From Triops longicaudatus (taxonomy: Eukaryota; Arthropoda; Branchiopoda; Notostraca; Triopsidae), in contig JAGQDJ010000286.1 of NCBI GenBank assembly GCA_022885665.1, forward strand, positions 62,001-126,000: DNA of 64,000 nucleotides. The letters are read 5' to 3'. Shown here in pieces: positions 38,401 to 48,457 of the stretch (positions are counted from its first letter, which is position 1; every line of letters starts with the position of its first letter). Made by a program: the position numbers and the translations under genes. Under the pieces are notes generated by a model that saw only the letters and a program-made list of their open reading frames with translations, was not told the DNA's origin and did no database searches.

Positions 38401-40015
38401 ACGACGGAAGTACGGACTACGTGGGGTCGCATTCGTGAACAACTCTTTACAGGTAAATCCATTTTAGCCTACTAAAGAAATGATAAATGTTCACGTTTAA
38501 AAAAAAAAATGTTTCACCAGATCCTGTCAACGCACAATCATTGGACTACTTAGAAACCTGTCTAATGGTAGTCTGTCTCGACGAAGCCTTACCGATAACA
38601 TTTAACGCCGATAAGTCTCTGAAGGTGCGTGACGACACCAACAAATTGTTACAGATGCTACACGGAGGTGGCAGCAATCAAAACTCGTGTAACCGCTGGT
38701 TCGATAAGACACTACAAGTAAAAGTTTAATTAAGAAGGAACATAATGTTCATACGCGTATGGCCGTGTAGTTTATTTTCAGTCCTGATAATATATCGGGA
38801 TTCTGTTACGAGCATTCCGCCGCGGAAGGCATCGTAACAGTACAGATGATTGAAACCGTGTTGCAAAATCTGAAAGCCACGCCTTTGGACGAGATCCTCG
38901 TTACACATTCCGTCGAAATACCCAAAGTCGATTGCAAGCCTTTGCTCCTGCAGTGGAACCTTGACGCCGACACTGAAGCGTCCATTCATTCTGCCATTTG
39001 TAGAATGGACAAGTAAGAAAATACTTTCTCAGAAGTATCCATTGAATGACACCATTCTTGGAAGCATCAATACAAGCCTGGTTAAAAATAAAAAAAGACA
39101 TTGACACACTTCCTTTCCAGTTTGGTAGAAAGCTTGGATTATCGACTTTACCATTTCACCGACTATGGCAAAAACTTCATTAAGACATGCAAAGTTAGTC
39201 CGGATGTTTACATTCAGTTAGCTCTTCAATTAACTTATTTCAAGTGAGTTACTTTGCATTAACAGCTTCTTCTCAGACATAGTGACTAACTGAAGCATAA
39301 ATTGTGCAGACTGCACAACCAAATGTGTTCTACCTATGAGAGCGCCTCGACACGGAGGTATCGTCACGGCCGAGTGGACTGCATTCGTTCATCGACATTA
39401 CCTGCCCTAGTTTGGGTTCAAGCAATGACGAGCGGTGAAGAGGTATTAGTTTGTTTTTTCTCCCAGGAACAACACGGACAACCGAAATTATACTTACCAT
39501 GGCTTTCGCTTTTCCCATAGGAGGAGAAATGCCGCACACTATTTACTACTGCTGCCGATTACCAAACCCAAATTATGGTTGCGAATATTTTAGGTCAAGG
39601 CATGGACATACATATACTCGGTTTACGAGAAACGGCGAAGCTGTTGGGAAACACCAAAGCTTTGCAGCTCTTTATGGATCCTAGTTACGAAGCCGTAAAC
39701 CACTTTTCTCTTTCCACGTCTCAGGTAGAAGTGTATACAATTCGTGAAAGCTTTAGTATAGATGAAAACTTTTTTCGCTAACGTGTTTTATTTAACCAAA
39801 TAACGAAACAGATTCCTACCCAAACGGCGTCTTATATGGGTTACGGGCCCGTTGTTCCTGATGGTTACGGAGCGAGTTACAATCCCAAAGAGGACGAAAT
39901 AGTGTTTGGTGTGTCGTCCTTTCATACTTGCCCAAAGACCAGCACAACTCGTTTTGTCGAAATGTTAAAGGAAAGTTTGCAAGCTATGCGAAATTTATTA
40001 GAGAAGAAACCCTAG
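32427..40015 (+). CDS. ChAT: choline O-acetyltransferase (eleven coding exons)
   Basis: Makes acetylcholine from choline and acetyl-CoA in the nerve-terminal cytosol. Exons: 32427-32566 (probable first, Met at 32519 or 32543), 37409-37612, 37669-37838, 37917-38088, 38263-38452, 38521-38717, 38771-39012, 39121-39243, 39310-39442, 39521-39724 and 39812-40015. Every junction is GT-AG with matching phase, giving about 628 residues, near the length of short animal ChAT. Family landmarks in order: LSKLPVPALGQTFKYYLEAV at the N-terminus, AYDWWMDDMYLT...NSNPGMVFP, SREKGQPLCMQQYQRLF, HGGG..N.CNRWFDKTLQ, the catalytic-His motif GFCYEHSAAEG (His about 342), TYESASTRRY, the conserved LSTSQ and YGPVVPDGYGASYNP. 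The enzyme looks complete and active. The first exon is supported by its AG and GTAAGT borders and phase, not by similarity, so the N-terminus is the least certain part. Confidence 0.93.
32567..37408. other. large ChAT intron
   Basis: About 4.8 kb between the probable first and the second ChAT coding exons. I find no nested gene. Segments at about 34199-34270 and 34970-35085 resemble ends of pogo/Tigger-like DNA transposons and are listed separately. Confidence 0.4.
34199..35085. mobile_element. possible pogo/Tigger-like transposon remnant
   Basis: The left part reads TACAGTGAACAACTTGTATA followed by ACGAACTCG. On the minus strand the right part reads ACTGTAGCGATATCCGTTTT then ACGAACCTAATCCGTTCCTG. 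CAGT...TAACGAAC..AATCCGTTCC is typical of pogo/Tigger-type TIRs flanked by TA. The two ends pair imperfectly and no transposase is visible, so this may be two unrelated fragments. A related sequence (AACGAACCTATCCGTTCCTG) occurs in the repeated unit at about 50303 and 54213. Confidence 0.35.
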
Positions 40016-40045
40016 TCTTATGTAAAGGTTGTGATTCTCAGTGGT

Positions 40046-40280
40046 GCAAGGCCACCACCGTAACTTGTCGTTTCCTAGCCGTTAAAAGCAACTGAATGTG
40101 ATTATCATCTAGTCGTAAATTAGTTATCACAAGCTTATAACGAAACGTTCCCGGTTGTCAGTTCCGTTTATATTGCCCTGTTCGGTTGTTGCTGTTGCTA
40201 TTGCACAAACTCTCGAGTTACGTTGAGCAGATTATAAAGAACTTGTACGTGTTAAATTAATGCACCAATACAAATATTGT
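40046..40280 (+). repeat. ChAT 3' flank segment duplicated at 50843-51079
   Basis: Begins 30 bases after the ChAT stop codon. The sequence from GCAAGGCCACCACCGTAACT to GCACCAATACAAATATTGTT is found again with few changes at 50843-51079, joined to the right-hand caspase duplicate. It probably includes ChAT 3' untranslated sequence. Confidence 0.8.
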
Positions 40281-41905
40281 TACTAACCCGGGCCTTAAAA
40301 ACGGCTAAAGCTTTTCTTCCCGTTTTCTGGTACTAAAGAACGTTGAAACCTTGATAGGTCTGCTTCTTTGTTCCTTTGTCAGTAAGGAAGAAAGTTCTAG
40401 GGCATGACCCACATGAGGGTGATACGGAGGTTAGCTGTTGAAAGAAGTGTATTTCAGAACTGCGTAATATACCTTCGGCTACCTTATACATACGAAGGGC
40501 GAGCGTAGGGTCCAATCGGCCTAGCAACAAAAAGCCAAAGACAGTACGCTCACTTCCAGCTTGTGGTTTCACCGTGTTCGCATTACACAATTTAACTCAG
40601 CGAGGAAATCAAAGAGCATCCAAAGCAGAAGAGCATTGTATGGAACAGAAGAGAATGTAAAAAAAAAATTAAGCACTACAAATTATCAAGAAGGTTTACC
40701 TAAGTTTTCTTAGTCAAATCTAAGAATCGAGAAAAACTACACGTACTAGGTAGGCTGCTGGAGAAAGCAAGTTGGTGACACGGAGAAAGCTTGGTAGTTT
40801 GCGGTCGCACAACAATGAATAGCCCTATATGACAACGGATATTTCTCTGTTCTTTTCCATACATGTAAATGCAATCAAAGTATGGCAAAAATATGGGTAG
40901 GGTAAAATAAAAGAAAATTGAACTAAAGGTTTTTGATTGAATGCAAGTTTCTTTAAAATGGTTTACAGCCCTGCAAGTACAGTATTTTCGTACTTTGTCG
41001 TTTCTCCAGTCGAAAGTTCGCTACCATAAAGAACGGAAAAGAGAGCTTCTTCTGTGGTACTGAAATTAACAGACGAGTGTTCTAAAGCGGGTGTTAAAAA
41101 TACAAAGCTACTAAAACAAGCTTCTATGGATTAGTGGCTAACAAGCGCGTCAAAGTGGCCCTCTTATAATTCAAAGAATGGGAATCAGAAACGATTCTCG
41201 CAATGCGCTCGTGTTGAAAGAGACATGAGCGAGAATAGCTCGGAAACTTATTAATTAGCAGTATTCTTTATTAAATGTACCTTTTCTATTAAAATTATCC
41301 ACATGGGCTTTCGTCATTTCAATCCAAAGTAATTTCGCCTCAGGGAGCTTGCTAACCATTATTAGGGAATTTTATACAATTGTTTGACTTTGAATAGTTA
41401 TAAAAATCTTTGTTTATTGTATAATACCAAAGGTACTCATAAAATCAATTAAAATATTTTTTCACAAGCAGTAGCTATTCGCCGTAAATGGATGACGAAT
41501 AAAACGTCTTCACTTCACGAAAAAAAGAAAATCCGCCATCTCAGAAAACTGCCGAGTTTAAGATCAAACTTAGCGGCTGTTAATCCGACGTCTTTGGATT
41601 ATTCCACTTCTCCTTTTTACTGTTTTCTTCCAAGCGTTTTAATAATGTTTTCAAATTGTCCTAATTTCATATGCAAATAAAGAAAAGTTCGTCGTCCAGT
41701 CGGTCCTGTTCCATTACCATTGTCTCCTTCATTTCCGTTTTCTCACCCCAAGCCCAAGCCGGAGGCCTGTTCGTAGGTTTTTTAAACAAACCTATGTGAC
41801 TATTCGAGATTGCCTCAAGAGAAGCTCCACCCGACACCGTTTTAGCCTTTACCTTCTTGTACTTTCTCCAAATGAAGAGTCCACCGCTGCTCTTTTGTTG
41901 CGAGA
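40281..41905. other. intergenic, no gene seen
   Basis: AT-rich spacer between ChAT and the next repeat-protein gene. The open frames are short and unsupported. Confidence 0.45.
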
Positions 41906-41910
41906 CAGAC

Positions 41911-41918
41911 TATAAAAG
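41911..41918 (+). promoter_or_regulatory. TATA box of the Gln/Pro/Tyr-rich gene
   Basis: TATAAAAG, 107 bases before the ATG at 42018. It is the same octamer as in the promoter of the glycine-rich gene at 2045-2052. Confidence 0.6.
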
Positions 41919-42017
41919 CTGAGAAACTGAGCGGAGAAAAGCACAGAGCAGTTCCACTTTCTCGCAGCTCACCACCAACCAGTTTTTCTTTCCGACAAGG
42001 AGCAGTAAAACAAAACC

Positions 42018-42780
42018 ATGAATCGCTTCGTAAGTTAAAATTGACTGAATCCTCCACTTTTGTAATGACCACTTTTTATCATAGGTTGTTCTCACCCTTT
42101 GCGTCGTATTGGCCTCCACTTTTGCTGCTCGTAAGTTTATCTTTTTTATATAAATAAAGCACTATATTTGCTAAATACTATATGTGACATTCCATCGTGT
42201 AGCTGACGGTCATGGACACGGCCATCATGACCACCACGATCACCACGATCATGGCTCTACTGGTGCCAGCTACCCTGGAACTGTCTCCGATGCTGTTGCC
42301 TATGCTCCTCAGACTGCTTACCAAAGCCAAGGATACGGTGCCCAGCCTCAAACCTATCAGTCTCAGCAATACCAACAGCCTCAACAATATAGTCCTGCTC
42401 AACCAACCTACCAGCAACAATATGCCCCTGCCCCTGTTCAATCCCACACCTCCTACTCCGTAGGTCAACCTGCCTACCAGCCCGCTTACGCTCCTCAACA
42501 ACCCGCCTATGCTGCCCAACCAGCGGCCTACGCCCCACAGAAACCCGTCTACACCGCTCCCCAACAGCCTGCCTACCAACAACCCGCTAAACAGCCGGCT
42601 TACTCACAACCCATCTACACCGCCTACCAACAGCCATCTAAGCAGCCCGCCTATTCCCAGCCCACCTACACTGCCTACCAACAACCCGCTAAACAGCCCG
42701 CCTATTCCCAACCCACCTACTCCCAACCTGCCTACTCTCAACCCGCCGCCCCTGCCCAATACTCCCAGAGCGCCTATTAA
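42018..42780 (+). CDS. secreted His-rich, Gln/Pro/Ala/Tyr-rich protein (cuticle-like)
   Basis: Exons 42018-42029 (MNRF), 42085-42130 and 42203-42780 join in phases 0 and 1 to give 211 residues. Exons 1-2 form a signal peptide (MNRF-VVLTLCVVLASTFAA). The mature chain begins DGHGHGHHDHHDHHDHG, a His/Asp-rich stretch that could bind metal ions. It continues as Tyr-Gln-Pro repeats of the types YQSQQYQQPQ, APQQPAYAAQ and QPAKQPAYSQPTYTAY. Composition and signal peptide suggest a cuticle or other matrix protein; this is inference. The first 19 bases of exon 3 are the same as those of exon 3 of the gene at 11.0 kb, and the intron phases are identical, so the two are paralogues whose repeat regions have diverged. 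Confidence 0.85.
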
Positions 42781-42802
42781 GATAGTTGCCGTTTTAGAAA
42801 AC

Positions 42803-42823
42803 AAGAAAAGCAGTGCTTTTCTT
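42803..42823 (+). other. short perfect hairpin in the 3' flank
   Basis: AAGAAAAGC, a three-base loop, then GCTTTTCTT: a 9-base perfect stem 22 bases after the stop codon. It may form in the mRNA 3' untranslated region. No function is claimed. Confidence 0.4.
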
Positions 42824-43188
42824 TAACGATTTTTATGAACCCCCATGTTGCTGGCTAACCAGAGATAACTACGATTGTTATGGAGGACGGTAAATGTACA
42901 GATAATAATACAACGTTTGAAACAGTAACTTCCTGGTTTCTTAAGCAAAATCATCTCATGAAAGTATTTCGCTAGTTCTAAAAATTGATATAAACGGCAA
43001 CCGGTTAAACTGTGTACGAATACGAGGGAGTCCCCTACTGTACATTGACCTAGACTGTGCAGCACGTGAAAGCTTTACATTGGATGCTGCGTGGGACGTC
43101 ACAGTTGTAGTGTACGCTCGACTTCCTGTAAACTCGGGGTGGGGGGATTGTTTTTCTCTAGCGAAGACAAGTGAAACTCCCAATAATC

Positions 43189-43826
43189 ATGAGTGGCTCT
43201 TTGGTTGAAAAGAAACCTTATGGCATTAGGAAACCCATATTTAGGAAAACTTTAGGAAATCCATCTTTACTGGCGTAAGTGTTGTGATCTCACAGCTGGG
43301 AAGCTAAATGCAAATTCTGTTAATAGGCTGAAGTTTGAGGCCGAGACCAAGAAAATTTACCAAAATACTACACATGAAAGCTCAAGCATTACTACTAACC
43401 GAAGTGTCCTTACTGTGACTGATAGTGCAACTTCGATAGACAGTCCCTGGAGAGAAACCCACGATCAAGTAAAATTTGTCGATTACGAACACATCAATTA
43501 CTGAGTTTTCTCGTACTGCTTTATTCTATTTTTTTAATATTTTTTTATTATTTTTCTTTTTTTTTTAGGTAAGCATCACTTGGTCTTACGCTAGTCGGCT
43601 TGATGTGTTGGGACTAGAAGTGGGATGCCGCGTCAAAATTGGGAGACCTAAACTGGTCACTTTTGTGCTGGAATTACAACCTGTGGCTGTAACCCCAGCT
43701 GGAATCTGTGCAGGAATTGCCCTTTGTTTTGGAGCACTTTTTGCCCGTCCGTACTTGCCAAACAACATCGTCTCTACTATACTTAGCAACTTGTTTCAGA
43801 CTGCTGTTGGAAACATTGAGAACTAA
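43189..43826 (+). CDS. unrecognised three-exon protein, 161 residues
   Basis: Exons 43189-43274, 43327-43468 and 43569-43826 join with GT-AG borders and matching phases (2, then 0). The last acceptor follows a long T-rich tract. The N-terminus is basic (MSGSLVEKKPYGIRKPIFRK). The middle is Ser/Thr-rich (NTTHESSSITTNRSVLTV). The C-terminal third contains a conserved-looking stretch (WSYASRLDVLGLEVGCRVKI) and a hydrophobic Gly/Ala segment (VTPAGICAGIALCFGALFA) that could be a membrane helix or buried core. It ends QTAVGNIEN. I do not recognise the family. Support comes from the open frame across three correctly phased exons, not from homology. It converges with the caspase gene to its right. 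The last 25 codons are duplicated, without the rest, at 51109-51184. Confidence 0.6.
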
Positions 43827-44909
43827 ACACCATCTTTGGGAAAAGAAAAGTTACACTGCCTCAAAAGTGCCAACATTAACAAACAGTTCAATGAATTTTT
43901 ACTTACAGATCATGTATCGTAAATTATTTACAAGAAATTCAGAAGTATTAAGACAAGCAATTTGGGGATTGTAAACTGAACTGGATGTTCCTCTATAGCT
44001 TGCAGTAGTGCAAGTCTTCTTCAAACCTTGTTCGCTGTACATGATTTTATTAGATTCTGGTATTACCCTGAATTATTTGCATAATTTGAAGGAGGTACAA
44101 CATTTGTTTAATTAATTTGAATTATATACATACCGGCTATAAGGAACCACTGCACATCAAGAAAACTATAACAAATTTCAAGTTTTATGCAAAACGAACA
44201 TCTTAAAAAGCGGATCTTTTCGAGTGCTAGATTTATCTAATGAAAGTGAGTTTTGAATACATTTTTAAAATAGACTTATCTGAAAGCCAATTTTTGGAAC
44301 CGAAAGTTTCCTTCAGCGATAATGGCCTCACATGAAGTGACTCATTTCATTGTGATGTCATGATTAATCATTTTTTGGGAAGGGCAAAAACTAATGCTTA
44401 ACAGATATTGGAAGATAATTGTAAGAGGAAATATTGTGTGTATGTATTTACGTATTTGACCGGCTTAGTAATCTTAAAATCAAGGTTTACCTTGTTTGTC
44501 TGGACTTGGTTTTTCCAGGAAAATACGAAACTTGTAGCATGCATTCCGTGAACTAAGCCTTCCAAAAGTTATGGGGGAATTTTACATGTGTACAAAATGT
44601 GATACTTAAGGCTTTTTTAGGTAGACCGTTTATTTAGACGACGTACTCGAATCGTACGTTTATTTAGACGGCGTATTCAAATCGTAAGTACAAAACATAG
44701 ATAATCAGAGGGAAGGCACCATTCGACTCATTAGCGTGACGTTTGGAACAGAACACAAATATAAAGAAACAACGTTGCATTTGAAACATACACATGAATG
44801 AAAAAAATCATGGAAATTTGCCGTGGTTAATTGTGCATACCAGAAAATCATGGCCACTTTTTTGCCTTCAAATTTCTTTGTAAGGCAAATTATGAATAAT
44901 TTCAACAAT
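43827..44909. other. spacer between convergent genes
   Basis: No coding frame supported. It holds a 30-base tandem duplication (listed separately). Confidence 0.45.
44627..44686. repeat. 30-base tandem duplication
   Basis: CGTTTATTTAGACG plus 16 further bases occur twice in tandem (44627-44656, 44657-44686). The duplicated copy near 51928 has a single unit, so gain or loss happened after the segmental duplication. Confidence 0.75.
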
Positions 44910-46122
44910 TTAACGACGTTTGGGGAAAAACATAACTTTCCTTGTTAGTAAGGAAGTAATGCACGGAATTTGTTTCTTCTCATGCATCGTTAGATTTCCA
45001 GGGGTGTTTGACTGGAACTCAGTTGCAACAATTCTGGCTGCAATGGTCAAAATGCTCAAGAAATCTTCTCTTCCCGCGTACTCTCGCAGTGCTCTACACA
45101 GCGCTTGGACGAACCACGAACCATTAGTTGTATTCCGCCAAGAAAAGAATCCTTCGAAATAAACAATATGAAACATAAGTTTCGTTAAAATATCCGATAA
45201 ATACCAGGAATGGTGGAATAGGCAATCAAAAAGTCGGCGTGGTTGGGAATTTTATACGACAGGCTGGCACTGCTATCGACAGAGGTTCTACACTGACCGG
45301 GTATTAAAGTAACGGAGTTGTCAAGCCTGTCTCCTTGGCAAGCCTAGAATTGGAAAATGAAAGTCTTTTGTTACTTCTTCGAGTATTTTTGTGTAACCGA
45401 TCTCCTCTCCTGACTTATTTAAACCTATGTTAATATACTTTAGCCAGGCGTGCATTTATCGACAACGGGAAAACTGAAATAAGGTAAAACTTAGGTAAAT
45501 TAATGTAGAGCTCAGTCAGGAAAAGCTGAGACTAGGACACGATAAGCAAGTTTGCTACATCTTTAGATTTCATCCACTAAAAGAGATTATGAAGTAGAAA
45601 TATAGAGGGAAAATATAAACAGAATGTATTTCTCAGTGGCTTTTTCCTGCATGAGAGTGATTTACTTGAATAATGAAGAATTTCGGTTTTCCCGCAAGAC
45701 CTCTACACTTATCGGCGGTAAACGGTGACCACAGCATCTCTGGTTTGTACGGGTTATCCCTGGCATAGAGTTGGTTAGCATCTCCGTGGCTGAAAACCGC
45801 AACCAGAACGCAATCGCTTTCCTCGTGGCATGGATCCTTCGCCACTAGAAATATACACAATTAGGAACGTTCAACACAGCTTATGATACAACTTACACTT
45901 GTGCACGGCTTCTTCAATTTCGACGGCTGTGCAATTGTGCTGGACAACAATATCAAAGCCCAAATTAAGCAGCTCTTTGTACAAATTTTCGCAATCTTTG
46001 TCAGTCCCGTTGCGTTTGTTCAGTCCTAAGATGGCATCGAACTCCATATGGTTAAAAACTAGCGCCTTGCCACGCCGCGGATGTTTCATGTTGTAAAAAT
46101 GCGAGTCTCGGTCCACTGGCAT
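44910..46122 (-). CDS. caspase A (cysteine-aspartate protease)
   Basis: Cysteine protease of family C14 that cleaves after Asp, normally in apoptosis. Minus-strand exons: 45897-46122 (from the first Met; the exon extends to about 46157), 45666-45844, 45205-45343 and 44910-45151. Phases match, giving at least 261 residues. Domain order: p20 core with HPRRGKALVFNH and the S1-pocket Arg in KRNGTDKD, catalytic His in AVFSHGDAN, catalytic Cys in IIQ-ACQGDRLDN split by an intron, an inter-subunit linker with a likely processing Asp (TSVDSSAS), then p10 with SWRNTTNGSWFVQALC and TRKVMFFPKRR. All catalytic and substrate-pocket residues are present, so it should be active. The 5' end is unresolved: a candidate exon at 46236-46304 (MNGQQDNGAP...) has synonymous differences between copies A and C but does not join in phase. 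The protein may have a very short prodomain, like effector caspases. Confidence 0.9.
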
Positions 46123-46235
46123 TGCTGCTATAGTTTGTATGTAAGCAGGACGGCTTCCTGGACTTTAAATAGTTTGCTTATTAGTATCAATGCACAGACT
46201 GAGAAAAAAGGATGGAAAAAGTTAATTTACTCTAC

Positions 46236-46304
46236 AAAGGAGATCGCGTCGGACAAATCCTTTGGCTGCTTTTCTGGAGCTCCGTTGTCTTGTTGACCGT
46301 TCAT
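46236..46304 (-). CDS. candidate 5' coding exon of caspase A
   Basis: A 23-codon frame from ATG (MNGQQDNGAPEKQPKDLSDA...) ending before GTAGAG. The equivalent at 53514-53582 differs at two third-codon positions (TCC/TCA, GCG/GCT), both silent, as expected of coding sequence. The donor would be phase 0, whereas the next exon needs a partial codon, and a stop lies just upstream in its frame. A missed micro-exon is possible. Confidence 0.4.
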
Positions 46305-47095
46305 TTTTGGTACTTGTATCTCAGCCTCCGCGATGCAACTAATTCTGTGCAGACACTTGCTTGTTACAATTATCTATGCTTAGTTACAATTAAATAACAC
46401 GGATCACCTTTGTCTAACTACACGGTAAGTAACGACGCAGCAACAAGCCTGGACAGATCTGGACTAAAGATGTAAACAAAGACAGAAAGCAAAAATGAAA
46501 TGTTTCTTTCGGACACGAGCAAGTAGGCTTACCGTGTTTACAATGTGTTCAATCCTCACGGCGAAAGCTTTTCAGTAACTGTTACAACAATTATGCAAGT
46601 GCTCACATATCAATGACCAAAGTCTACTTGGAATCTTCTGATATACTGTATCCGTTTGGAGAAGTGATTCACACTTAGGACCCGCGGATTGCAAACCGAA
46701 GCCAGTTATCATAGTTTCGGTTATTTTGGCGCCGGTTATTTCCCAACGCTGCATTCATGCATTTGCGCATTTATGGAAGCCCGGGGGAAGGGGGTTACAA
46801 AACTCAGGAACAGATTTTGCCTACATTTTGTTAAAACTGTTTTCTAATGAAAAGTCTCTGCCCTGTACTTACGCCATTTTCCTGCACTTAATAGTATTTG
46901 GAAAATAGTGTAGGCCTAGCGCATGATTTTGAAAGGGTTTGATGACATTACGAATTCCTGAGACGATGAAGTAACGAAGTTTTCGAAATTTTTTTCAGCT
47001 GTATGCAAACATCATGACAGGACTAGACAAAATTCACGATTCCAGGGGAACCGTGGATTCCATAATTTTTTGGAGAAAATTTCCCTTTCGCGTGA
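46305..47095. other. spacer upstream of caspase A
   Basis: No supported gene. About the first 540 bases belong to the segmental duplication shared with 53583-54118. A short frame at 47014-47259 runs into the repeat unit and is probably incidental. Confidence 0.4.
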
Positions 47096-47776
47096 AAATT
47101 GAGAAATACCGTGTTCACCACATTTTTTGTCATTGTGCCATCGTAGAAGCCAAGTTTATATTAAGTGGCACTAATTTTAGACAACACGATATTCACACTG
47201 ATGAAGTCTTTGCTTTTATGTCGACTGAATTAACTTATTGCGTCGGGACTAGCTTGTAAGCTGTTTAAAAACGATCCCAGGAGCGCAAGTGAATCTTGGA
47301 TGTTCTTTATCACAGGAAGTCGGTTCCAGTGATAAGATGTTCCCAAACAATTTTTTCCTTTTACCCCAACCTGCACAGCTTGTCGTTCTTTTTACACCAT
47401 TTACATTATTAGGCAAACGATTTTTGAATTCTTAAATTAAAAATATAAACGTTCACTAAAAGTACATACTAGACAATTAGGACTCACGTCCACATCAACA
47501 TCCACCTTCACCTAACTACTTCCTTAAACACTACTCACATTGTCAAACTCAACGCGCTTTTGAGCTGTGTTTCTGTGTTCATGCAAAGAACATGTTCTGT
47601 GTCCAATATGGTGTAGTGTACCGAGGCAGCATTGTATTAAATAAAAATTGCACTAAAGGCAAGGAATGGAATCTTGTGGTAGTCTTACGCGCTCACAAAA
47701 TTGAGAAATACCGTGTTTCACCACATTTTTGTCATTGTGCCATCGTATAAGCCAAGTATATATTAAGTGGCACACT
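47096..47776. repeat. repeat unit flanked by 78-base direct repeats
   Basis: A central 514-base unit (47184-47697) recurs at 49581-50098. It is flanked here by direct repeats of about 78 bases (47096-47173 and 47698-47776; both contain TTGAGAAATACCGTG and GTCATTGTGCCATCGTA). No coding content is evident. Confidence 0.75.
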
Positions 47777-47977
47777 AGGGCTCACACTTTGTTTAACGGT
47801 CATCATGAAAACAAACTAACTTTCTCTCTGACAACCCTTTTTAAGAACATTTTACTTTGCTCTCGTTAGAACTTTTCTGTTATAGCCCCGTGTTACGGTT
47901 ACGAAATTTAAGTATAATTGTTGTTAGATATTTAAGTTTAACTTATATATACTTTTCCCAATTGACAAGTTTGAGCA

Positions 47978-48420
47978 TCAGGGGCTATTGTCTACAAAAG
48001 CGCCATACATTATGTATCCAAAGACAGTCAGAGCAACGTAGTGAAACATCTTCAGCATTCCGCGTCGTAGCGACATCGACAAGAAAAATTGGACTGACCT
48101 AATCCTAAAATATTTTAAGAAGTTACGACTTGTCTCTGGCCTACGAACGCTCTGTTTTGGAGTGAAATATAATTTTCGGGTTAATGTTGAATTGACACAC
48201 GGGATTTGTTTGTTGACGTTGAGAAAGTCGTCATCCGTAGATGCTTCAAACTGAGTTGCCACGCGGCAAGATGTAATTGTTAGCATGGAAAGCAAGTCCT
48301 CTGTGTCGCTAAACTTTTCCAGTACGTCGTTTAATGTCCGAATAAACCAAGAGCCAGTTTGCGGGCTGGAATCTGCATTATCGAAGCTTTCGTCTCCATT
48401 TCTCTGTATTCGCATCCATC

Positions 48421-48457
<37 letters not shown>

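Larger units (their letters stand above)
43751..46840. repeat. segmental duplication unit, left copy (contains caspase A)
   Basis: Matches 51109-54118 at high identity over about 3 kb, with scattered substitutions and small gaps. It starts inside the last exon of the 43.2 kb gene and runs past the 5' end of caspase A. Because this copy is continuous with the complete upstream gene, I take it as the original. Confidence 0.85.

Noticed and set aside
42178..42826. Minus-strand 134-codon and other frames
   Set aside because: Shadows of the Gln/Pro/Tyr repeats of the gene at 42.0 kb.
47014..47259. 81-codon frame
   Set aside because: It runs through a direct repeat into a repeated unit whose other copies do not preserve the frame context.
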